5,309 nucleotides of DNA from Bradyrhizobium sp. (GTDB lineage: Bacteria > Pseudomonadota > Alphaproteobacteria > Rhizobiales > Xanthobacteraceae). The stretch covers positions 1-5,309 of the forward strand of contig JAICIT010000233.1 of the NCBI GenBank assembly GCA_025960445.1, in the 5' to 3' direction. Positions within the stretch are counted from its first letter, which is position 1. Each line of letters begins with the position of its first letter. Made by a program: the position numbers and the translations under genes. The notes under the pieces are model-generated. The model did not search any database and had not been told where the DNA came from. It saw only the letters and a program-made list of their open reading frames with translations. This document shows, in pieces, positions 5,105 through 5,309 of this stretch.

Positions 5105-5309
5105 CACGCGCGCGGATATCCCGACGGGCAAATCAAGCAACGTTCCTGTCCAGCCCTGTTTGCAAAAACATTTTCGTTCTCGCTTGAGGCAAATCACTTC
5201 ATAAGCACCGCCGTCTCGTCCCATGCAGGGGCGCTCGCGATCGTCACGGACGCGGGACGGGATGCAATGGACGCTGATGTGCCGCTGACGAACGGCACGT
5301 GAGGCGGAC
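5105..5309. repeat. Dispersed non-coding repeat of Bradyrhizobium type, cut by the window edge
   Basis: From about 5105 the sequence follows a pattern I remember from many intergenic regions in Bradyrhizobium and relatives. In order it has GATATCCCGACGGGCAAATC (5117-5136), TGTCCAGCCC (5148-5157), a stretch near 5161-5185 with CAAAAACATTTTCG, and GGCAAATCACTTCATAA (5188-5204). It then has GCGATCGTCACGGACG (5237-5252), GGGATGCAATGGACGC and CTGACGAACGGC near the right edge. The remembered repeat continues well beyond this, so the copy is probably only partly in view. Frames open through it are typical spurious ORFs. The left boundary is approximate. The match is from memory and not aligned. Confidence 0.55.

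Noticed and set aside
5185..5198. Near match to the FixK2 box (TTGA-N6-TCAC) upstream of carbonic anhydrase
   Set aside because: It has one mismatch in a key half-site, lies more than 240 bases from the start codon, and sits within the dispersed repeat.
4964..5224. 86-codon minus-strand frame upstream of carbonic anhydrase
   Set aside because: It lies largely in repeat sequence and the leader region, with no ribosome binding site and no domain.
4790..5302. 170-codon open frame antisense to the carbonic anhydrase start and running through the repeat
   Set aside because: The first part is antisense to a secure gene and the last part lies in the dispersed repeat. It is basic, low in hydrophobic pattern, and has no domain.

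Overview
This window is GC-rich chromosomal DNA that looks like an alphaproteobacterium of the Bradyrhizobium/Rhodopseudomonas/Afipia group (Nitrobacteraceae). The evidence is the style of the glutathione reductase and the exported beta-carbonic anhydrase, an orphan ABC_sub_bind-type periplasmic protein, a FixK2-type box in front of a universal stress protein, and a right-hand end that closely resembles a dispersed non-coding repeat I remember from Bradyrhizobium genomes. The assignment comes from reading and memory, not from a database search.

Layout. Positions 1-1137 (+) hold the C-terminal ~80% of glutathione-disulfide reductase, cut by the left edge. A 422-base non-coding stretch follows, with a hairpin shortly after the stop and a FixK2/FNR-like palindrome near its right end. 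Positions 1560-2039 (+) encode a single-domain universal stress protein with a TTG start. Positions 2155-2508 (+) encode a small secreted protein of unknown function with a Cys-Cys pair. A 305-base gap follows, holding a 28-codon ORF with a good ribosome binding site that may be the broken front of a MAPEG-family gene. Positions 2814-3794 (+) encode an ABC_sub_bind-family periplasmic binding protein, also with a TTG start and with no transporter partners in view. A second non-coding stretch (3795-4214) has a near-perfect 20-bp palindrome and a short tandem duplication. Positions 4215-4937 (-) encode a beta-carbonic anhydrase with a Tat-type signal peptide. The last 372 bases hold its leader region and then the dispersed repeat, which runs off the right edge.

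How the genes fit together. Four of the five substantial genes point right, and the carbonic anhydrase converges on them. Gaps of 115 to 422 bases argue against one tight operon. The loose theme is stress and redox physiology (glutathione recycling, a probably low-oxygen-induced stress protein) plus three exported proteins. I see no phage, CRISPR, toxin-antitoxin, transposase or other defence module, and no convincing new multi-gene system. The most useful leads are the FixK2-type box, the degenerate ATP site of the stress protein, the broken MAPEG-like ORF, and the dispersed repeat.
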